Of a DNA stretch of 64,000 bases, positions 57,901-64,000 are shown piece after piece (position 1 is the first letter of the stretch; the number at the start of each line of letters is the position of its first letter). A model generated the notes under the pieces. It saw only the letters and a program-made list of their open reading frames with translations. It was not told the DNA's origin and did no database searches. The translations under genes and the position numbers were made by a program. The DNA is from Mikania micrantha (Eukaryota; Streptophyta; Magnoliopsida; Asterales; Asteraceae): NCBI GenBank assembly GCA_009363875.1, contig CM018689.1, positions 60,401,595-60,465,594 on the forward strand. The letters are read 5' to 3'.

Positions 57901-60900
57901 TCAACAATTACTTTGGTTCAATACTTATTGATCTTCAGCTTTTATTCCTTCCGCATATATTGTTCGGTGGTTATGATTATGGCCATCAGTTCTTTCAGGC
58001 TTTTCAAGATTAGCCTTGAATCACTAGCCTAAAGTTTTAGCCTAGTTCAAAGTCCAATTCTAAACTGATACTAAACCATATCATACCATATAATTCTAAA
58101 TTTCCAATATTCTCACATACTTGGCTCTGGTTGAAGTGGTTGTGTGAGGTTGTGCTGTGATAAAAAACTTTATTTTTTGGAATGTGTAATTGATTGAATG
58201 TCCATCCTTTAAGATATATACTACATATTAAAACTTTTATTAATTATGGTTTTTCATGTCAATACAATGGATAAGAAGTTCATAGTAGTTCATTTAAATA
58301 TGATCTTAAGACCTTTTCCTTTACGGAATGCAAAGGCGTAATGATATTTTAAAGATAAACTGTACGACTACTTAATTGCATTGAAATAAGCATACTAAAA
58401 AATATTACAGAAAATTTTATAATATTTGAGGTCTTCTATATACAACAAGAGGCTAATCTTTTACTAATTAAAACACTTCAAATGAAGGATCTCTTATGCG
58501 AACCAAAGTTGTGATCCACAAGAAATTTGAATCCCACTCTATGATATAGGGCCAAGTCAGTCTTAGTTCCGGATTAGTGTGTAATTAAAGAGGGGGGGGG
58601 GGGGTTATTTAACTACTGCTTTAAGTTTGAGTTGAAGTATCGATGTTCTAGTTTAATTGTTTGTCTTGATATTTGTTAAATTGAATTCACTTGTAATCGG
58701 GGAGTTGCCCCTCTCGAATCAGGTTGACTTAATCCTTGATTCTATCAGTTTGTTCCCTTTGATTTTCGTCCTCTGTATGGTTTATATTACCCCAAAGTCT
58801 TTCTTTAGGTAGATAGTGTTTATTACAACTAAATAAAAAGTTGTTTTTCTCTAAGCCTTAAGACCTTTCCCTTTACCAATTCTATCACACAATGAAACTA
58901 TTTGTGATAAGACTACTTATTCTTGTCGTAGAAGGTTTTTGGAGCAGGGAGTCTATACGGAAGTAGCCTCTCTATCCTTTGGGATGAGGAAATGTTTGTC
59001 ACCATCCTACCCTCCCTAGACCCTACTATAGCTATGAATGGGATTTTACTTAGTTCGTTCGTTTGTTTAATTCTTATTGTAGAAGATTTTATATGATTTG
59101 AAGTCTTCCATATACAACAAGAGGCTAATCTTTTACTAATTAAAACACTAAAACTAAGGATCTCCTAAGTAGATATTATCCCAAAGTCTTTTCTTTTATA
59201 GGTGGTGTTAATCAAAACTAAATGAATACAAGTGGATGATTAAGAGTTTGTGATGACTAAGAGTTAAGACATTCTAGTATTTATGACTTAAGATGGAATT
59301 ATAATGAAAATATGTTTTAATGAATAAGTTCAATGACTCCAACTATATGCATACGTTCATGCTCTTTCGTATCTTTCACACTAATATTTGGGACCCGTAT
59401 GTGGTGGCCGCCTACGTATTTAATTTTTTATTTATTTATTTTTCATTAAGACTGTCTGAAACTATTATGTTATTATGCATCTAGTTTTGTTATAACAATC
59501 CCATCCAAAAATATGTCAGATGACATTAGTAAAAAATGCCCCTTAACTTCTTTCAAAGACGAGATTCTAGGTATGAGCATGTTGATACCTCATCAAAGAT
59601 ATGTTTGTATCTTAAAAATTTTTGAAGGGCATCTTTGTTTTCCAACATGTTTTTACCAGAGTTGATATTGAAACCAAATACGTAATTGGTTGGCTTATAA
59701 AGTTGTTACAATATATGGGTGGCCTTAATGAAGAAAGTTTAATACTAGGATGGCATGCACATATATTGTCACTCTATTTTAATACCATTCATTCGTGTGA
59801 TGTTTTGAACCACTGATCTTATACACAAGTTTTACCATGATGCCTTTCATATGTATATAAGCTCACAAATTGTTGATTTTTTCAAAAATTAAACGCTACC
59901 TGTTGAATTAGATTAAATTTGTATAATAATTTTCAACATTAAGTTTCTAACTTTCCATATGTCTATATTTTTAGAATGCAGGATAAATGTGGTATTCCCT
60001 TAGTTGAATGTACATTAACTTCAACAAACAGTCGTCCTGACATGCAAATTGCACAGTTGAATCTTGATACTGCAACACAAAATGCCAATTTAGTGTATTT
60101 ACAAGCACTCAAAGATTACATATCTGAAAAAAGAGGTGTATTAGGAGAGGGTTGGCATGTTAAATTTAAATATTCACAAAGTATTTGTAGAAATTTTCCA
60201 ATTTATTGTGCTCCAGATGGAAGAAAATTTGATTCGATGCAAAAGGTTGCTCATTATGTTGGTCTCTTATCAGCTTCCAATTTCATTGAAACAAATGATT
60301 ATGATAGTAGCACTGGAGTACTGCAAAACGGGTCACAAACTGCTAAAAATATAAATTATTCTTCAAGATCAATGAGCAGGGTCAGCAATAGTAGAAATGC
60401 AGTTGAAGTGGACCCCATGGAGAATGATAACTGTGTCTCAGATTTGTTTCATGTAAGTTTCTTAATATCACTTCTGCATGCATAGAAAACACAAAAACAG
60501 GCAATTTTGGTACATGCCGACTTTCTTGGGCCACTAACGACGCCCCATTTGCGGTACATGCATATTATGTATATATGTGTGGGCCCTTAAGGGGCAAAAG
60601 TAAAAGTGCACTAATTTCAACGTTATTTTAATTATTTTGTGAAAATAATGTTAAAATCATTGGGATGATCAACTTCAAACGATAACTTTGAGCCGAGGAC
60701 TCTTTCGAAGCAGCCTTTCTATCCCGATTGGGATAGAGATAAGGGTTATATCTATCCTTCCCCTCAGACCCTATTGAAAAGTGGGAATATACTGGGTAAG
60801 GTTGTTGTATACTTGTATTTCTTGGGTCACTGGTAGAAAACAGGCAAGTTTTAATACATGTCAAGATGGGTCAGAGTTTTTTATTGCAAGTTCAATAATC

Positions 60901-63804
60901 TACTCTTCTGCTTGCATTTAATACACCAAAACAGGCAAATTAGAAGTTTTGAATACATTCCAAAATCATCGTGTCTGATATCCTCATGAACCGGTCAAAA
61001 TCAGGCCAATTATTAATATAGGTCATAAAAAGGCAGTGTCTATTTTTGTTTTAAAAGTTCAAAATGGGTCATGTTGGGTTTCTTGGGTAAAGAGTCAAAA
61101 TAGACATTTTTTTAATATATGTAAAAATGGGTTAGTGCCTTTCTCGGGTAATGATAATAGGATTTAGGAAATTATAAGCATTTGAGTTGACTTTATTGAC
61201 ACTTTTTTAGCCAGCTTTTTCGAGAGAAATATGGCCAAACTTTACCATTTTTAAGTAAATGTACCTTTATCATATTGTTAGAATTATTGAATTACATTTT
61301 GATCAAATATGTCATACGATTAACAAAACTACAGTCTTAAATTAGTGACCTATTTTTGCTGAATAAATGATTTTGGAGATTGTAAGCATCTGAATAGACT
61401 TTAGGCTACTTCTGACCCTCGTGACCTTTTTGTAAGTCACTGAAATCTACCCATTTGAGATAAAATATAGCCACGCTTAACTCATCAGTAGTTGACTGAA
61501 CTTTTTTCTTTTTTATTGTAATTATACTGTTAAAACTGTTACAGGACGGTTTTCCAGTTCAGTTTGAAGACTTTTTTATTACATCAATTGGAAAAATCGA
61601 CCCACAGTTTTCGTTTCATAGTGCTTCCCAAATATGGCCTGTTGGTTACAAATCTATCTGGCATGATAAGCTTACAGGGTCCATATTTGTATGTAATGTA
61701 TTAGAAAATGGTGACTATGGCCCAAAATTCAGAGTAAATCGGTATCCATGCACAAAACTATCAATCCCGAATGCTTCAACATTAATCTGCAAACCAAAAG
61801 GTGGGCCCTCTGGTCAATCAAGTTGTTCGACTACAGCAAGTCAACACATGACTTCTAATAACTTTGTAAATGGTGATTTAATTGGTGAGTTTTCAGTTGA
61901 GGGGAGATCACCTTCATCTGCATGGCAAATGGTTTTAGAAACTTTGTTATTAGCATGCCGACAATCGTTTCAAGATATAAAGTATTTAAGTTTTTTCTGT
62001 AACCATGGTGTTGAAAGTGAACATTTCTATGGTTCATATGGTGTTGATTCATTAGACAAATTCAGGTATTTGACTGGTCATACTAACAGCATCCCGAGCT
62101 TAATACTGACTGTTGATCAGCTTGATTTTTCTTGTATGGTGCTGAGGAGATGGTTGCAACCTGATAGATTTGGTCTAGATGCAGAGTTTGTACAAGAACT
62201 TATTGAACAGCTTCTAAAAGTGTCCACTTGTTCTGGATTCAAATATTTGGATGCTAGGTGTCAAAACTCGGCATCTCATACTGTTGGAAGTGGGTTTTTT
62301 ACTATTTTAAAGAAATATCATTCTCAGCCAAAGGTTTCAGATACTCTCACAGAAAATGAAAAGAGACTGGGCCCACCTGGCAATGCAATTGCTTCAAATA
62401 TTCCTCCTGATTTGGTCGGAAATTTTCTCCAGGTATCATAAGTATAGCTTCAGTTGAAAAGTGGTCATTTTCTTACGGCTCAAAAGAGTAGGTTGGCCCA
62501 AAAACTCATCAAACATGACCTGTTTTTCCCGATAAATTATCATACATAATGTTCCTAGTTACTTGTAAATAAATAGCATGTCAACTATAAATAAACCAAC
62601 CTTCTCAAAACTATTGTCAACAAAAACAGATACTTTAATTTACTCATTAATCAATTTACCTCAAATAAGCCTTGTTTGCGGTGCATGCATATAATGTATA
62701 TGTGTCGGCCTTCGAGGGACAAAAGTAAAATTGTGCTAATTTTAACGTTATTTTACTTAATTTTTGTGAAAATAACATTAAAAGTGTTGGTTTGGTCGGT
62801 TAATCAAGCATCATGAGCTGGAGGTCTCAGTGGAAGCAACCTCTCTATTCCTATGAGGTAGAGGTAAGGTTGTCTACATCTTACCCTTCTTAGATCTTAC
62901 CTTAGCTTTGCTAATGGTGGTATATACTAAGTACGATGATGATGATCCATTTACCTCAAATCAATAAATCTTCTAAATCTATTGGCATCTTAATGAACAA
63001 TGGGTAAATTTGGCTTCCTGCTGAATTTATTAATTGTACAAATCTTAAAATGTGAGCGTTTTTTTTTGTTTGTGGACAATAAATTTGGCATGGTGGGTGT
63101 ACAAACATCGTCTCAATAATAAATTGAAATCTTTGGATATTATGATTTAGGAAGTTCTATGCATTAAAAATACACTTTGGATTGACATTTGAACACCATC
63201 AGTGATATTTTTTCAAGTTCAAGGTCTGATTTTTAATAAATCTGTTTAGGCCTATGAGTTTTTCTTGCGGTTTCATGGCGTTTTGGGGCAAGAGAAGCCG
63301 CTGTCCAGACAAAAGCTTGAGTATGAGTTACTAAATCCATGGGTTGATGGCTTAAATTCCACAATTTACTTTGACACAAAAGCCCCTAATGGAAATTTTA
63401 CTGAAGGAACAAAAGACTCTGAGTACCATTGTCAATCACAATTATCAAACTTTCATATAGCAATGGTGAAGATGTTAGTAGAAGACATGTTATCAAAAAT
63501 TGTGGTTAATGATCCTTTTAATGCCATGGAGTTAAAGCTAAAAAAAGCTAGAAAGAAAAATGTGGAGCTTAATGTCAATTTTTATGGTCAAAAATCAAAG
63601 GTTGGTATATTTCCTGTTAATGAAGTTACTTGGCCCGAACTAGCCAGGAGATATATTCTGGCTTTTTTGTCTTTGGATGATAAATTTGAAGATTTGGAGA
63701 TTACAAGCCGTGAATTTAATGAAATTTTTCATTGTTTAAATGGTAATGGGGGTCCACTTTGTGGTTCTCTTACGGGGATGGCTGCAAATGAGGCTGATGC
63801 AGTG
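54919..63804 (+). CDS. MBD9: MBD9-like chromatin protein, N-terminal 806 codons (partial)
   Basis: Exons 54919-55415, 59975-60452, 61545-62432 and 63250-63804 join in phase with GT/AG at every junction; a donor at 63805 shows it continues beyond the window (Arabidopsis MBD9 exceeds 2000 residues). Order: DLNKTP (26-31); PHD finger with C53, C56, C66, C69, H74, C77, C89, C92; DINASP (119-124); MBD-like segment (about 208-264, ERK/SEKRGVLGEGWHVKF, IYCAPDGRKF); FYRN-like QFEDFF..GYKSIWHD..TGSIF (about 331-400); FYRC-like SPSSAWQMV (447-); DRFGLDAEFVQELIE (532-547); DDT-like YEFFLRFHGVLG (623-); WHIM-like VNEVTWPELARRYILAF (743-). MBD9 is a nuclear chromatin factor tied to histone acetylation, SWR1-type remodelling and flowering in Arabidopsis. 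Domain order and motif wording match MBD9 throughout. Intron 1 is 4.6 kb. Confidence 0.93.
57540..58119 (-). mobile_element. Candidate solo LTR or LTR fragment
   Basis: On the minus strand it begins TGTGAGAATATTGGAAATTT, LTR-like. The interior has a tandem TCTAACTGCTGAAAACT pair (57738-57785). The other end and TSD were not found. Confidence 0.35.
58424..59228. repeat. Direct repeat pair in MBD9-like intron 1
   Basis: TATACAACAAGAGGCTAATC with TTTTACTAATTAAAACACT occurs at about 58440 and 59112. A second shared block, CCCAAAGTCTTTCTTTAGGT / CCCAAAGTCTTTTCTTTTAT, occurs at 58792 and 59179. The pairs keep their order, so a segment was duplicated and then lost internal DNA in the second copy. 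Confidence 0.7.
58940..59060 (+). mobile_element. SINE 3'-domain-like fragment
   Basis: GGAAGTAGCCTCTCTATCC, CATCCTACCCTCCCTAGACC and ATGAATGGGATTTTACTTAG match the SINE-type 3' domain; the tail is GTTCGTTCGTTTG. Confidence 0.55.
60546..60806 (+). mobile_element. SINE-like repeat family A, copy in MBD9-like intron 2
   Basis: GCCCCATTTGCGGTACATGC, the AACGTTATTTTA...AAAATAATGTT foldback, GAAGCAGCCTTTCTATCC, CCTCAGACCC and ATACTGGGTAAGGTTGTTG align in order with copies at 25425 and 62672. Confidence 0.7.
62672..62950 (+). mobile_element. SINE-like repeat family A, copy in MBD9-like intron 3
   Basis: TTGTTTGCGGTGCATGCATA, an AACGTTATTTTAC...GAAAATAACATT foldback, GGAAGCAACCTCTCTATTCC, GAGGTAGAGGTAAGGTTGTC and an ATGATGATGATG tail. 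It lies between donor 62433 and acceptor 63249. Confidence 0.75.
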
Positions 63805-64000
63805 GTAAGATTTATCAATTTTTTTTATTGTCTTATTTATAGTTACTTCAGATTTGGCAATTTTGACCCGTTTAATTGCGAGGAAATATATTTGGGTTAT
63901 GGATCAAATAAAAATAAATTGGCTGAAAGGAAACAGGTCATATGGGTTGAAAATTAGGTAAAGTCATTTTATTTTTCGAGTTGGGTTTTTGTAATAATAT

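Larger units (their letters stand above)
55416..59974. other. Intron 1 of the MBD9-like gene (4.6 kb)
   Basis: Starts with GTAAAT and ends TTTTTAG. It holds a candidate LTR fragment (57540-58119), a direct repeat (58424/59088), a 13-G run (58592-58604) and a SINE-like 3' domain (58940-59060). About 55420-57400 shows no element or exon that I can recognise. Confidence 0.75.

Overview
This is nuclear DNA of a flowering plant. Three genes have plant-type GT-AG introns, the spacer is AT-rich, and it is crowded with plant transposon families (hAT, Mutator-like, CACTA, Helitron, Copia, tRNA-derived SINEs). Gene and repeat style suggest a eudicot, perhaps Asteraceae; that placement is an inference from general resemblance and is not proven. 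No prokaryotic, organellar or viral operon is present.

Three host genes are supported. (1) At the left edge, minus strand (196-899), are the first three exons of a bHLH-MYC_N-domain protein of the RSS3/LHW-like type; the rest lies outside the window. (2) At 36641-45181, minus strand, is a complete nine-exon spermidine synthase gene (332 codons plus stop), reconstructed exon by exon with intact phases. (3) At 54919-63804, plus strand, are the first four coding exons (806 codons) of an MBD9-type chromatin protein with a PHD finger, MBD-like segment, FYRN/FYRC region and DDT/WHIM-like motifs; it continues past the right edge.

The rest is mostly transposon tissue, and several elements can be delimited to the base by terminal inverted repeats plus target-site duplications (TSDs). 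Nested cases: a 972-bp element with internal tandem arrays inside an older inverted-repeat element, just upstream of the RSS3-like gene (1043-2440); a Helitron inside a hAT element (3898-4879); a 3.19-kb Mutator-like element (MULE) with 308-bp terminal repeats and a perfect 9-bp TSD inside a hAT element with a perfect 8-bp TSD (20984-24848); a Copia fragment carrying a MITE inside the last spermidine synthase intron; and a CACTA-like element (47560-51325) containing another hAT copy. A small solo LTR at 33746-33986 contains 5S rRNA-like sequence, as in Cassandra TRIM elements. A long LTR-like stretch (about 17152-20100) carries a CCGAACC-rich array and a 70-bp tandem repeat.

How the parts work together: the host genes are unrelated neighbours (transcription regulation, polyamine synthesis, chromatin). 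The MULE once encoded a MURA-type transposase and a GRF zinc-finger protein facing each other; an internal rearrangement removed the C-terminal part of the transposase, so it should not be autonomous. I found no convincing previously undescribed system. The most interesting material is nested insertion architecture and transposon sequence placed at functional gene positions (promoter, splice acceptor, introns).
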